Below, piece after piece: positions 1 through 8,471 of a DNA stretch of 64,000 nt. The notes beneath the pieces were generated by a model. It was not told where the DNA came from. It saw only the letters and a list, made by a program, of their open reading frames with translations, and ran no database searches. The DNA comes from an uncultured bacterium (GTDB taxonomy: Bacteria > Bacillota > Clostridia > Lachnospirales > Lachnospiraceae): the NCBI GenBank assembly GCA_947381965.1, contig CANCXX010000003.1:1-64000 (forward strand), read 5' to 3'. Positions within the stretch are counted from its first letter, which is position 1; each line of letters starts with the position of its first letter. Position numbers and translations under genes: made by a program.

Positions 1-53
1 GCGGACAAACGGTTTTCAAGACCGCCTCGTTATGACCACTTCGATACCTCTCC
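1..53 (-). tRNA. tRNA-Ser (anticodon UGA), 3' part cut by window edge
   Basis: Read on the minus strand the gene starts with GGAGAGG at position 53, has a D-arm-like stretch, and shows the anticodon loop CTTGAAA, giving anticodon TGA (serine). The variable arm, T arm and acceptor 3' half lie beyond the left edge. A consensus promoter lies 38 bases upstream. Confidence 0.9.
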
Positions 54-90
54 ATGTTGTGTGCGTTTTCTGCTGTCCAACGCAAAAGTT

Positions 91-119
91 ATTCTATCAA
101 ATGACTTTGACAATGTCAA
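91..119 (-). promoter_or_regulatory. Promoter of tRNA-Ser
   Basis: On the minus strand TTGACA (119-114) is followed after 17 bases by TAGAAT (96-91). Distance and direction fit transcription of the tRNA that starts at 53. The -35 lies inside a short palindrome (TTGACATTGTCAA). Confidence 0.7.
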
Positions 120-152
120 CACTTTTTTTATATTTTTTTCCAATTTTTTTTA

Positions 153-287
153 TTCTTTATTTCCGTGGGCAATAAGTCAGGCGGACGCGAAGCATCCATT
201 TGACAAATGCCGGGAGTGTCAAGTTTCCCTCTGCTCGGCTGCGCTGCAAGCTTGATGCCCTGTCAGCTTGCTGTGGGGTTTTTGACT
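153..287 (-). repeat. Dispersed tail repeat, copy A
   Basis: Minus-strand reading begins AGTCAAAAACCCCACAGCAA and later contains TTTGTCAAATGGATGCTTCG. Both blocks recur at 58698-58819 on the plus strand in the same order. The repeat overlaps the 3' end of the ppGpp synthetase gene and encodes its last residues. The distal end (GGAAATAAAGAA) is a diverged form of GGGAATAAATAA in the other copy. Confidence 0.75.
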
Positions 288-971
288 TTCCTCTTGTGCC
301 ATCTCCATTTTTTCCCTTATTAAAAGCATTTTCTTATCTATTTTGTATATGGTTCTCGCACACTCCCGCAGATCCTTTTCAAATTCGTTTTTTTCGTAGT
401 TTCCCTTTTTGTACACACAATGATGTTCCACTACTGCCCATAAATTCATTGCCTGTGTTCTTATCTGAATTTCAACTTTTTTCTTTTCATTCCCGCCCGC
501 CGGGGCAAACACAATCACGTGAAGGCTCTGGTAGCCGCTGGCCTTTGGTTTTTTGACGTAGTCTTTGGTTTTTACTATTTCAAATACCTTATCATTTCTG
601 ATAATCTCCGCCAGTTTATAAACATCATCCAGAAAATTACATATGACTCTTATGCCTGCAATATCGCTTAACTGTTCCTGGGCCATCTGCCGTTCTATGG
701 TATATTTCTTTTTAATCATTTTTTTCAGACAGCTTTCCGGGGTTTTTATCCGACATATTATCTGGCTGATAAAGCTCCTTCCAAGCCTGCGGGAATATTC
801 CCGGTTTATTAATTCCAGTTCCTGTTCAATATTTTTACATGCCCTCTGATAAGGAATAAGAAAATTTTCCTCCCCCATCTGATACAAAAATTTCTGATAT
901 ATTTCTTCAACTGTGCCCATATATTTCACTAATCCTAACTTTAAAGCATATCTGAAATGGCTTTCAGACAT
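219..971 (-). CDS. Small alarmone synthetase, RelA/SpoT domain (GTP pyrophosphokinase family)
   Basis: Transfers pyrophosphate from ATP to GTP/GDP to make (p)ppGpp in the cytoplasm. The protein of 250 residues has a helical N-terminus and a synthetase fold with GYQSLHV and the substrate-binding strand VEIQIRTQAMN followed by EHH. There is no HD hydrolase or TGS/ACT region, so it is a RelP/RelQ-type stand-alone synthetase. The last residues, starting SQKPHSKLTGH, are encoded by a dispersed repeat and match the C-terminus of the Uma2 protein at 58161-58733. It is the last gene of the tsa/ispD operon, 62 bases after ispD. The ribosome site before 971 is weak; Met18 (ATG at 920) is a possible start. 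Confidence 0.85.
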   Translation of the reverse strand: MSESHFRYALKLGLVKYMGTVEEIYQKFLYQMGEENFLIPYQRACKNIEQELELINREYSRRLGRSFISQIICRIKTPESCLKKMIKKKYTIERQMAQEQLSDIAGIRVICNFLDDVYKLAEIIRNDKVFEIVKTKDYVKKPKASGYQSLHVIVFAPAGGNEKKKVEIQIRTQAMNLWAVVEHHCVYKKGNYEKNEFEKDLRECARTIYKIDKKMLLIREKMEMAQEESQKPHSKLTGHQACSAAEQRET

Positions 972-1033
972 ACTCTAATTATTTTTTGCCCCGAATACAA
1001 TTATTATGTGCAGCACAGACAAAATATGCCTCA

Positions 1034-1753
1034 TCAGTAATTATTTAAAAACTTTTCCGCTATCTGTATATCTTCCGGCGTTGTAATTTTGATATTTTCA
1101 TAAGAACCAGCTGTCAGCCTGACCGAATGCCCTGTTAAAGCTTCCACTACCATAGCGTCGTCCGTAATGACCATCCCTTTTTCTGTCAATTCCTGTTCCC
1201 GCATTATCAGTTCTTCATATGCCTTTTTTATCAAAGGATAGGCAAATACCTGAGGGGTCTGTACCATCCATAAAAGATTGCGGTTAGGGGTAGCTGCAAT
1301 ATTTCCATTTTCATCTGCTATCTTTATGGTATCTTTCACCGGCATTCCCACCACGCAGGCGCCATGTTCTCTGACACAGGCAAAGGCTCTGTCTAAGATC
1401 TCCTCTGTGATAACGGGCCTTGCCCCATCATGAATAAAAACATAATCGCAAAAGACAGCGTTCAGGCCTTTAGCTACTGAATGATATCGTTCTTTTCCGC
1501 CTTCTATAATGGATTTGACCTTATCAAAGTGATACTTTTCAACAAATTCCTTTTGGCAAAAATCAACATCTCCCGGTGAAACCACCAGAACAACTTCATC
1601 AACAAAACTGTCCTGAAAAGCTTTCAGGGAATAGTAGATTACTGGCTTGCCGCATATCTGCATATATTGTTTTTTGATGCTTCCTCCCATTCGCCTGCCG
1701 CTGCCTGCCGCAAGAATAACCGCTGCGGTCCGCACCTTTTCTTCCCTGTTCAT
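1034..1753 (-). CDS. ispD: 2-C-methyl-D-erythritol 4-phosphate cytidylyltransferase
   Basis: Converts MEP and CTP to CDP-methylerythritol in the non-mevalonate isoprenoid pathway. The N-terminus has the nucleotide-binding signature AAVILAAGSGRRMG and a following KKQY; the mid region has HDGARP and the C-terminal part TDDAMVVE, all standard for IspD. The frame is open 28 codons further upstream, but AGAGGG six bases before ATG at 1753 and the family's usual length (about 230 residues; here 239) favour this start. It lies downstream of tsaD in the same operon. No anomalies are seen. Confidence 0.93.
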   Translation of the reverse strand: MNREEKVRTAAVILAAGSGRRMGGSIKKQYMQICGKPVIYYSLKAFQDSFVDEVVLVVSPGDVDFCQKEFVEKYHFDKVKSIIEGGKERYHSVAKGLNAVFCDYVFIHDGARPVITEEILDRAFACVREHGACVVGMPVKDTIKIADENGNIAATPNRNLLWMVQTPQVFAYPLIKKAYEELIMREQELTEKGMVITDDAMVVEALTGHSVRLTAGSYENIKITTPEDIQIAEKFLNNY

Positions 1754-1847
1754 ATCCATCCCTCTTTCTGCAATAGCCTGCTGCAGTTCCTTTAATCGCT
1801 CCCATCTTGCAGGAAATTTATGAAGCGCGTCTGGCAAACAGCATTTC

Positions 1848-2870
1848 TCAGACGCGCTCCAGTTTCAGGTTGGGAACCGCATTCAAATCAAAACCATGAC
1901 GCACTCCTTTTTGGTATTCATAATATGCCGCCGTACCTATCATTGCAGCATTATCTGTACAATAGACAGGAGAAGGATGATAAAATGTAATTCCTTTTTC
2001 CTGGCAGGCTTCCTTAAGAACTTTTCTTAAAGAACTGTTGGAAGCCACTCCGCCTGCTATGGCAAACTTTTTATATCCGTATTTTAAAGCCGCTTCCATA
2101 GAGTGTCCGGCTAAAACGTCAATCACTGCCTTTTGGAAAGAAGCGGCCACATCTGCTGTGTTTATTTGCTCTTCCTTCATTTTACAGGAATTTAAATAGT
2201 TTAAAACTGCTGATTTTAAACCGCTGAAGCTAAAATCATATTCCGCATCCCCAACTTTGGCGCGTGGAAAATAAATAGCCTGGGGATTTCCCTCTTTTGC
2301 CGCTTTATCTATTTTGGGGCCTCCCGGATACCCCAGTCCAATGGCCCTTGCCACCTTGTCAAAGGCTTCTCCGGCTGCGTCATCCCTTGTTCTTCCTATT
2401 ACTTCGTATTCTCCATAATCATGAACCACTACAAGATGGGAATGCCCTCCTGATACCACCAGACACAAAAAAGGCGGTTCCAGATCTTTATTTTCAATGT
2501 AGTTGGCAGAAATATGTCCTTCAATATGATGTACTCCCACCAGTGGAATCCCGGATGCAAAGCTGATTGCCTTGGCGGCGGAAACCCCTACCAGAAGCGC
2601 TCCCACCAGCCCTGGTCCGTAGGTAACGGCAATGGCATCCATGTCTTTCAGTTTCATTTCAGCATCCGAAAGGGCCTGTTCAATTACCTGGTTTATTTTT
2701 TCTATATGTTTACGGGAAGCAATTTCCGGCACCACGCCTCCATATTCCGTATGGAGGGCAATCTGTGAATAAATAACATTAGAGTGCACATCTCTCCCAT
2801 TTTTTACCACTGCCGCTGCTGTTTCATCACAGGAACTTTCTATTGCCAGTATATATATATCCTTTTCCAT
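1848..2870 (-). CDS. tsaD: tRNA N6-adenosine threonylcarbamoyltransferase TsaD
   Basis: Catalytic subunit that transfers the threonylcarbamoyl group to A37 of ANN-reading tRNAs, working with TsaB and TsaE, whose genes lie upstream in the same operon. The 340-residue protein begins with the ASKHA signature [12 protein letters not shown] and carries the metal-ligand motif HHIEGH near residue 115 and [10 protein letters not shown] near residue 270. Length is normal. Its ribosome binding site (GCGGGGG, 8 bases before ATG) belongs to a dispersed repeat that fills the intergenic region upstream. Ends about 95 bases before the chosen ispD start. Confidence 0.97.
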   Translation of the reverse strand: MEKDIYILAIESSCDETAAAVVKNGRDVHSNVIYSQIALHTEYGGVVPEIASRKHIEKINQVIEQALSDAEMKLKDMDAIAVTYGPGLVGALLVGVSAAKAISFASGIPLVGVHHIEGHISANYIENKDLEPPFLCLVVSGGHSHLVVVHDYGEYEVIGRTRDDAAGEAFDKVARAIGLGYPGGPKIDKAAKEGNPQAIYFPRAKVGDAEYDFSFSGLKSAVLNYLNSCKMKEEQINTADVAASFQKAVIDVLAGHSMEAALKYGYKKFAIAGGVASNSSLRKVLKEACQEKGITFYHPSPVYCTDNAAMIGTAAYYEYQKGVRHGFDLNAVPNLKLERV

Positions 2871-3056
2871 TTTTTATACCCCCGCATACCGTAAGCTGCG
2901 CTTGCGGTACTGCATCCATAAACAGTTTGGAAGTTTACTTCCAAACTTATTCCCCCGCATATCACTGGAGCGTGATACTGCACCAATAAGCAGTTTGAGC
3001 GTTTCCTTCCAAACTTATTTTCCATACCGCCAGCAATGCCCGCGATACTGTACCGA
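2871..3056 (-). repeat. Tandem array of boundary leader repeat (about 2.5 units) before tsaD
   Basis: On the minus strand three stem-loops of the form GCAGTA(C/T)CGC...GCGGTATGCGGGGG-(T)ATAA follow each other at about 68-base spacing. They are separated by the second palindrome GTTTGGAAGTAAACTTCCAAAC. The last unit ends directly at the tsaD ATG and its G-run is the ribosome binding site. Related single or double units lie at 8472-8515, 34799-34937 and 51040-51092, always ending at a start codon. Confidence 0.8.
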
Positions 3057-3072
3057 TAGCGAATTAGGTAGT

Positions 3073-3663
3073 TTACTGTCCGTTTTCGTCATCTGCCAGT
3101 TTAAATCCGTAGATTTTCCAGTGTCCGTCCTTGTCCTTACGAAGTAAAAAAACTTCCTCTGTCTTTGCAAGTTCTGTCCCCTTCCTTAAAGTAAAGGAGC
3201 AATACAGCTCTGACCAGTCAAATCCGTCCTTTGAAAAGGTTTCCACATCCACACTGCTGGAAGGCGTAAAGCTTGATATTACGATTCCCTGTTCCCGGAA
3301 ATTGTTTACATCCCATTTCAGATTGTCAAAATATTGCTGCTGGGTTTGGTTGGCAATCAACTCATCATCATAAAGTCTTTGTATCTGCAGCGCCAGCTTT
3401 TCAAACTCTTCATCTGTGTATTCTTCATTATAAAAACATTTGGTTATCTCACCATAATATTTAATCACTTCTCTTGCCGAGGGCGGATAATTCTTATCAA
3501 GATTCCGCATCAGAACTTCGCTTACTGCCGAAATTTCTGTTTCTGCTTCTTTCCCTTTGCCTGATTTTATATGCGTAAGATAAAAATAATAACCTGCTAT
3601 CATCCCCACCAATATCACGCCGATAATGATTATTTTTATTCCACTGCCATTTTTTGTTTTCAT
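3073..3663 (-). CDS. Membrane-anchored protein of unknown function (resembles DUF6715)
   Basis: A 196-residue protein with a short basic N-terminus, one membrane segment at about residues 9-28 (IIIIGVILVGMIAGYYF) and a long soluble part that should face outside. The soluble part is rich in charged residues and ends with a beta-rich half containing EVFLLRKDKDGHWKIYGFKL, the look of an NTF2-like or lipoprotein accessory fold. ATG follows GGGAGG and starts two bases after the rnz stop, so the two are co-translated. My match to DUF6715 is from memory of Lachnospiraceae proteins and is uncertain. No catalytic motif is visible. Confidence 0.75.
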   Translation of the reverse strand: MKTKNGSGIKIIIIGVILVGMIAGYYFYLTHIKSGKGKEAETEISAVSEVLMRNLDKNYPPSAREVIKYYGEITKCFYNEEYTDEEFEKLALQIQRLYDDELIANQTQQQYFDNLKWDVNNFREQGIVISSFTPSSSVDVETFSKDGFDWSELYCSFTLRKGTELAKTEEVFLLRKDKDGHWKIYGFKLADDENGQ

Positions 3664-3665
3664 TT

Positions 3666-4589
3666 TTATCCCTCCCTCTCATCATCAGTAAATGTCAGTT
3701 CTATGGTTTTTCCGTCTTTACAGATGGAAGCTGCCGGAAAAATCTTACGTACCGCCGGAAGGTATTCCTCCGGTCTTGTGAGGGAAGGGCTGTAATGGGT
3801 CAGCCAGAGTTTTTTTACTTCCGCACGTTTTGCAAGCTCAGCCGCCTCATAAAAAGTCATGTGCTTATTTTCTTTCGCCTTTGCTTTTTTGTCCGGTTCC
3901 CCATACATTCCCTCACAGATAAACAAATCGGATCCTGCCGCATATTTTACAATTCCTTCTGTTGGTCTTGTATCGGTACAGTAGGTTACTGAAATTCCTT
4001 TCCGTGCAGGCCCCAGCACCATCTCCGGCGTCAGGATTTTTCCCCCGGCTTCTATGGTTTCGCCCCTTTGCAGACGATTCCAGTATTTTTTTTCGATTCC
4101 CAGGGAAACTGCTTTTTCTACCTGGAATTTTCCTGTTCTCTCAATGGATAAACGATACCCATAGCAGATAACATTATGATTGACACGAAAAGCCTCCAGG
4201 GAAAAGCCCTCAAACGACAGCTTCTGTTCCGTCTCCTCCAATTCCAGACAGTTAACGGCAAAAGGCAGTTCCGGCGCGATGATCCGCAAAGACGCCACCA
4301 CTTTGGAAAGTCCCTTTGGCCCAACCAAAAGAAGCGGCTCTGTCCGTTCTGCATTCCCCATAGTAAGAAGCATTCCCGGCAGTCCGCTGATATGGTCTGC
4401 ATGAAAGTGGGTGAAACAGATAATGTCAATGGGATTAGGGCTCCAGCCCTTTTCCTTCATGGCAATCTGCGTTCCTTCCCCACAATCAATCAATATGCTA
4501 TGCCCGTTATACCGGGCCATCATGGATGTCAGCCACCGGTACGGCAAAGGCATCATTCCTCCAGTTCCTAACAAGCAAATATCCAGCAT
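3666..4589 (-). CDS. rnz: Ribonuclease Z / MBL-fold tRNA 3'-processing endonuclease
   Basis: Cleaves tRNA precursors after the discriminator base. The beta-lactamase fold is shown by the N-terminal LGTGGMMPLPYRW, the zinc motif THFHADH at about residues 62-68, and C-terminal histidine positions in KHMTFYEAA and LTHYSPSL. Length of 307 residues is typical. The start at 4589 is chosen because GGGAGG lies 4 bases before that ATG; the frame is open six codons further. Its operon neighbours also act on tRNA (tsaB, tsaD, tsaE). Confidence 0.9.
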   Translation of the reverse strand: MLDICLLGTGGMMPLPYRWLTSMMARYNGHSILIDCGEGTQIAMKEKGWSPNPIDIICFTHFHADHISGLPGMLLTMGNAERTEPLLLVGPKGLSKVVASLRIIAPELPFAVNCLELEETEQKLSFEGFSLEAFRVNHNVICYGYRLSIERTGKFQVEKAVSLGIEKKYWNRLQRGETIEAGGKILTPEMVLGPARKGISVTYCTDTRPTEGIVKYAAGSDLFICEGMYGEPDKKAKAKENKHMTFYEAAELAKRAEVKKLWLTHYSPSLTRPEEYLPAVRKIFPAASICKDGKTIELTFTDDEREG

Positions 4590-4636
4590 AATTCCTCCCA
4601 AATCCATACGCTGTCCATTCCGCTCTCAAAGTATAA

Positions 4637-4885
4637 TTACAGCAGTTCTTTCACTTCCTCCTCTTCTACCGGAATGGCAAAGCCGTCAATCATTTTATCA
4701 TAACATTCTTCACATAAATCAAAAGAATGCACATCTCCGTCTTTGTTACTGAAATATCCAAACCGGATATTCCCATTAAAGCAGCCCTCCATAATAACAC
4801 CATTTTTTACTTTTAAATTTTTTTTGCATTTATTGCATACTACGGCTGCTAATTCTCTCTTATCATTATCCTGGTAAATTCTCAT
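4637..4885 (-). CDS. Small zinc-ribbon protein, function unknown
   Basis: An 82-residue protein with two cysteine pairs, CNKC near the N-terminus and CEECYDK near the C-terminus, spaced like a treble-clef or zinc ribbon, and an acidic tail VEEEEVKELL. The ATG at 4885 follows GGGAGG by 8 bases. It lies between rimI and rnz in the tsa operon. The two CxxC pairs suggest a structural zinc. I see no DNA-binding or catalytic motif and cannot assign a role. Confidence 0.8.
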   Translation of the reverse strand: MRIYQDNDKRELAAVVCNKCKKNLKVKNGVIMEGCFNGNIRFGYFSNKDGDVHSFDLCEECYDKMIDGFAIPVEEEEVKELL

Positions 4886-4970
4886 GTTCTTATCCTCCCT
4901 TGGTATCTTCCCTAAATCCATTATACATAAAAGAGAGCTAAGAACCAGTGGTAATTCTTCCGCGCACTTC

Positions 4971-5405
4971 CTATCTTTTCCACATAATCAGGGCGTCCTC
5001 CGCAGGCTTTTCATAAAATCCCGGTCTTACCCCTTCCCCCGTAAATCCAAGCTTTTCATAAAGCCTGATGGCTTCCTGGTTGCTGACGCGGACCTCCAAG
5101 GTACAGTCTCCTATTCCAAAAGCTTCTGCCCTATCCAGCATATATTCCAGCATTTTTTGTCCAATCCCTTTTTTTCTATGTTCCTGGGCAACCACCACAT
5201 TTGTAATTTCGCCCTCACCTGCTATATTTCTGATGCCGCAGCATCCCACAATTACGCCGTCCTCTTCCGCTACATAATAATGCGCATAATCCGCTTCCAC
5301 CATTTCCAGAAAATCCCCAGCTGACCAGGGCATGGAAAATACTTTACTTTCTATCAAACTGACAGCTTCCACATCAGAGGCTGTCAGTTCCCTGATTTGA
5401 AGCAT
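4971..5405 (-). CDS. rimI: Ribosomal protein S18 alanine N-acetyltransferase
   Basis: GNAT-fold acetyltransferase of 144 residues. The acetyl-CoA pyrophosphate loop is HRKKGIGQKM, preceded by the strand EITNVVVA; the C-terminal part holds VSNQEAIRLYEKLGF, standard in RimI. The expected role is N-terminal acetylation of S18, inferred from family and from its position between tsaB and tsaD, which is conserved in many Firmicutes. The start overlaps the end of tsaB by 32 bases and is preceded by AAAGGGGG, so translation is probably coupled. Confidence 0.92.
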   Translation of the reverse strand: MLQIRELTASDVEAVSLIESKVFSMPWSAGDFLEMVEADYAHYYVAEEDGVIVGCCGIRNIAGEGEITNVVVAQEHRKKGIGQKMLEYMLDRAEAFGIGDCTLEVRVSNQEAIRLYEKLGFTGEGVRPGFYEKPAEDALIMWKR

Positions 5406-6117
5406 TGGCCCCCTTTTCCCTTTCCGCCTGGGATACTCTTAAGTATTCCGGCACATGATCTTTCGCTGCAACATATTTTCCTTCCCTTATATATTGAAAG
5501 GCTAAAGCTCCAAACGCTGCTGCTCTCTGCCGGTTCATATGGGCAGGGGCAAATCCATAGGGTACCTTTAAAAGCGTCGAAAGCTTTTCTTCAAACACCG
5601 GAACCCCGTCTCCCAGAAAAATCACTTCTCGTCCATAAGCATTACACTTTTGTGCAATTTCCTCAATAGACACCGCGCACTGGGGAACAAGAGCCTGGAG
5701 CTGGTAAGTAAAGGGAATCTCTTTTGTTTTGGTAAATTCGTAAATTCCAGTATATACCTGATTTCTTCTGGCATCCATAATCGGACATACCAGTTTATCC
5801 GTTCCATATAAATTACACGCCAGTCCGTCAAGAGTGGGGATTTCCACCAATGGTATCTGCATGGCAAAGCCAAGTCCTTTCGCCGTTGCAGAGCCTATAC
5901 GTAATCCGGTAAAAGATCCTGGGCCGGCGGCAAGTGCAATGGCGTCCACCGTTGCCAAATCCAGTTCCACCATTTTTTTCAGCTCATCCAACATAGGCAG
6001 CAACGTTTGGGAATGGGTTTTCTTATACTGGACATTATATTCACCAATTAATATATCATCTTCCACAATTGCCGCCGACGCCACAAGACCGGAACTGTCT
6101 ATCGCTATAATTTTCAT
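5374..6117 (-). CDS. tsaB: tRNA threonylcarbamoyladenosine biosynthesis protein TsaB
   Basis: Non-catalytic ASKHA partner that dimerises with TsaD. Starts MKIIAIDSSG and contains GPGSFTGLRIG at about residues 65-75, both diagnostic of TsaB/YeaZ. 247 residues is normal. ATG overlaps the tsaE stop by four bases (ATGA type), and the 3' end overlaps rimI. All three Tsa proteins for the last step of t6A formation are in this operon; tsaC/YwlC is not in the window. Confidence 0.95.
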   Translation of the reverse strand: MKIIAIDSSGLVASAAIVEDDILIGEYNVQYKKTHSQTLLPMLDELKKMVELDLATVDAIALAAGPGSFTGLRIGSATAKGLGFAMQIPLVEIPTLDGLACNLYGTDKLVCPIMDARRNQVYTGIYEFTKTKEIPFTYQLQALVPQCAVSIEEIAQKCNAYGREVIFLGDGVPVFEEKLSTLLKVPYGFAPAHMNRQRAAAFGALAFQYIREGKYVAAKDHVPEYLRVSQAEREKGANASNQGTDSL

Positions 6118-6548
6118 CTATGCCCCTTTTCCTCCAGCTGTATCGCTCTGTAATCAAAGCCTTTTTTTAAGTCTTTAGAAATCTTAATTTCCGTATAATG
6201 CTCCGGGAGAATTTCTTCTATCAAATCCGCCCACTCTATCAGACACACACCCTCTCCATAAAAGCAGTCTTCATAGCCAATCTCCTCCATCTCTGACACA
6301 TCCCCAATCCGGTACACGTCAAAATGATAAAAAGGTATTCTTCCGCTGTCATATATCTGCATAATGGTAAAGGTGGGGCTGTTTACAGGCTCCCTAATGC
6401 CAAGGCCCTGTGCCAGGCCCTGGGTGAAAACCGTCTTTCCGGTCCCCAAATCACCTATCAGGGTAAATACAGCGCCTGCCCCTGTCTCACTACCTATTTT
6501 CCTTCCCAATTCAAAGGTTTCCTGGGGACTAAAAGTTTCTATAAGCAT
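6114..6548 (-). CDS. tsaE: tRNA threonylcarbamoyladenosine biosynthesis ATPase TsaE
   Basis: P-loop ATPase that regenerates the TsaBD complex. Walker A GDLGTGKT lies at about residues 32-39, the segment NSPTFTIMQIY follows, and YHFDVYRI and CLIEWAD are typical family motifs. Length 144 residues is normal. AGGAG lies 8 bases before ATG. It is probably the first gene of the tsa operon; the gene upstream (YcxB-like) is 90 bases away and could be transcribed with it. Confidence 0.95.
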   Translation of the reverse strand: MLIETFSPQETFELGRKIGSETGAGAVFTLIGDLGTGKTVFTQGLAQGLGIREPVNSPTFTIMQIYDSGRIPFYHFDVYRIGDVSEMEEIGYEDCFYGEGVCLIEWADLIEEILPEHYTEIKISKDLKKGFDYRAIQLEEKGHR

Positions 6549-6638
6549 TCTCTGTTCTCCTGTTCCGGTTCTGCCTCCTGAAATTTCCGGGCGCTTTCAT
6601 TTTCCTTCCAAGCTTTTAAGTTCCTCCCAAGGCTCCGG

Positions 6639-7118
6639 TCAGTTTCGGATTTTAACTTTTTTGGGGGACATATGGGTGGATATCATCTGAATTACGCCAA
6701 CAGATTTTTCCCCTAAATCCTTTCTCGGAAAAATAGACGCATTTACAGGGGTTGTATACAAAATCAGGCTTCGGGGCGTAGATACCGCCTTATACATGTC
6801 TTCCCACTTCTGGCTCTGTACTTCTCCCTTCTGGGACACCTCCACGCCTTCCTCTGTCATCTTAAAATGAAGAGATGTCTTAAAGGATGGATTGGAAAGA
6901 TACTGTTGTCTGGATTTTATAAACAATGTCCATGGGAGATAGAGTAATATCACTGCCCCTGCAATCAGAAAAAGAACACCGTATCCCATAAAAAACGCTA
7001 TCACCAAAAGAGCGCCAACCACTGAACCAATCAGCCCTGAAGCGCTGGTATAGGTGTGAAAAAGCATATAATCATAGAGAATACCCGGTGTTATTTTTAC
7101 ATCAAATTCAACTTCCAT
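6639..7118 (-). CDS. YcxB-like membrane protein
   Basis: A 159-residue protein with two closely spaced membrane segments (about residues 28-46 and 48-66) and a C-terminal soluble beta domain with WEDMYKAVSTPRSLILY and FPRKDLG, as in the YcxB C-terminal domain. Function of this family is unknown. ATG at 7118 follows GGGAGAAGG. The frame stays open upstream, but that stretch is the terminator of the preceding efflux operon and is not coding. It sits just before tsaE. Confidence 0.8.
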   Translation of the reverse strand: MEVEFDVKITPGILYDYMLFHTYTSASGLIGSVVGALLVIAFFMGYGVLFLIAGAVILLYLPWTLFIKSRQQYLSNPSFKTSLHFKMTEEGVEVSQKGEVQSQKWEDMYKAVSTPRSLILYTTPVNASIFPRKDLGEKSVGVIQMISTHMSPKKVKIRN

Positions 7119-7140
7119 ATTCCTTCTCCCAATTTTTCGC

Positions 7141-7177
7141 TTTTGCAAAAGAGCACCTACACTGACAGGTGCTCTTC
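7141..7177 (-). terminator. Rho-independent terminator of the MacB-type efflux operon
   Basis: On the minus strand AAGAGCACCT, a loop of 9 bases, AGGTGCTCTT, then TTG and further T's. It lies about 75 bases after the permease stop codon and before the YcxB-like gene. Confidence 0.85.
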
Positions 7178-7250
7178 TAACTCTCATTATACAAGAAATG
7201 CGGCAAAGTGCAATATAAATTATAATTCTTTCAGCGAATTCTTTGCGGCG

Positions 7251-8471
7251 CTATTCGTGCCGGAGCGCTTCTATGGGACTTAGCTTCGCCGCTTTTCTTG
7301 CAGGATAGATTCCAAAGAAGATACCGATGCCGCAGGAAAAAAGTGAGGCTGCAATTACAACGCCTGCGCTTATCTGGGCAGTTAATCCCATTGCAGAGCA
7401 TACGCCCATCGCCCCCAGAACCCCAAGGCCAATTCCAATAATTCCGCCCAGCAATGTAATAATGCCTGCCTCTGCAAGGAACTGTAAAAGCACCGAACCA
7501 GTTCTTGCGCCTAACGCCTTTCTGATACCGATTTCTCTTGTCCGTTCGGTAACGGACACCAACATAATGTTCATAACGCCGATTCCCCCTACCAGAAGGG
7601 AAATGGCTGCCACGAAGGAAATAAATATGGTAATAAAACCCAGTATTGTGTCAAACTGTGCCGTAAAGTCCGCAAAGCTCTGCATCATAATCTGGTTTTC
7701 TCCCCTGACATTATGTCTGCTCTCCAAAAGCGCAAGGGTTTTGGAGGCAACTTCTGACATGTACTCCGGGGACTGGGCAATTACATAGAACTGTTCCAGT
7801 TCATCAATATAATATCCCAGCTTGTTCGACATAAAGGTAAGGGGAACCTCCGCCTGTATTGTGACAACCCCTCCGCCGCCGGCATTTATGAGGGCGGAAG
7901 CATTGTCCTTACGCACCCCCACAATCCTAAGTTCCTGGGTAATGCCCCAGAATGTGGCGTTAAAAGTCATCCCCACCACATCTGTGGTTCCAAAAAGCGC
8001 TACCGCACTGCTTTCCGTAATAATGCAGGTATTGCCTGCGCTGTCATAATCATTCTGGGTGAAGTATTTTCCTTTGATAACCGGATCTGTGGAAGTATAC
8101 TGCAGCCCTGTGGTACCTCCGGTCATGCTGATATCAAAATCACCTTTTGGGCCCTCCGCAGTGCCCCAAGTGCCAAAGGAAGGTGTGACGCCTTTTACAT
8201 GTTCTATTTGTGATTGTATTGCGTCAAAGTCATCCTGACTGAAAGTAACAGTTGTGTCCTTTCTGGTGCTGTCCACATAAAATACAATTTGGCCGCTGCC
8301 AACAGACTCCAGCTCTGAATTTACCTGCCCCCGTACGCCATTTCCAATAGAAATAACCATAATAACAGAGGAAATTCCAATAATAATCCCCAGCATGGTG
8401 AGAACGGAACGTCCTTTATTGCTTCTGATGTTCATCAGGGCAATTTTTATGTATTCCCAAATTTGTGCCAT
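7251..8471 (-). CDS. MacB-type ABC transporter permease
   Basis: Integral membrane subunit of a mechanotransmission-type ABC system. One N-terminal membrane helix (SVLTMLGIIIGISSVIMVIS), a large extracytoplasmic MacB_PCD domain (about residues 50-275), then three C-terminal helices with the FtsX-type ERTREIGIRKALGA loop and end motif PARKAAKLSPIEALR. About 406 residues. Translation most likely starts at the second ATG (8471), seven bases after GGGGG supplied by a dispersed leader repeat; the first ATG lies only two bases after the G-run. It forms an operon with the adaptor and the ATPase upstream, so it probably exports a drug, peptide or lipid-like compound. Confidence 0.92.
   Translation of the reverse strand: MAQIWEYIKIALMNIRSNKGRSVLTMLGIIIGISSVIMVISIGNGVRGQVNSELESVGSGQIVFYVDSTRKDTTVTFSQDDFDAIQSQIEHVKGVTPSFGTWGTAEGPKGDFDISMTGGTTGLQYTSTDPVIKGKYFTQNDYDSAGNTCIITESSAVALFGTTDVVGMTFNATFWGITQELRIVGVRKDNASALINAGGGGVVTIQAEVPLTFMSNKLGYYIDELEQFYVIAQSPEYMSEVASKTLALLESRHNVRGENQIMMQSFADFTAQFDTILGFITIFISFVAAISLLVGGIGVMNIMLVSVTERTREIGIRKALGARTGSVLLQFLAEAGIITLLGGIIGIGLGVLGAMGVCSAMGLTAQISAGVVIAASLFSCGIGIFFGIYPARKAAKLSPIEALRHE

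Noticed and set aside
7119-7187. N-terminal extension of the YcxB-like gene (MRVRRAPVSVGALLQ...)
   Set aside because: The DNA is the intrinsic terminator of the upstream operon, and GGGAGAAGG favours the inner ATG at 7118.
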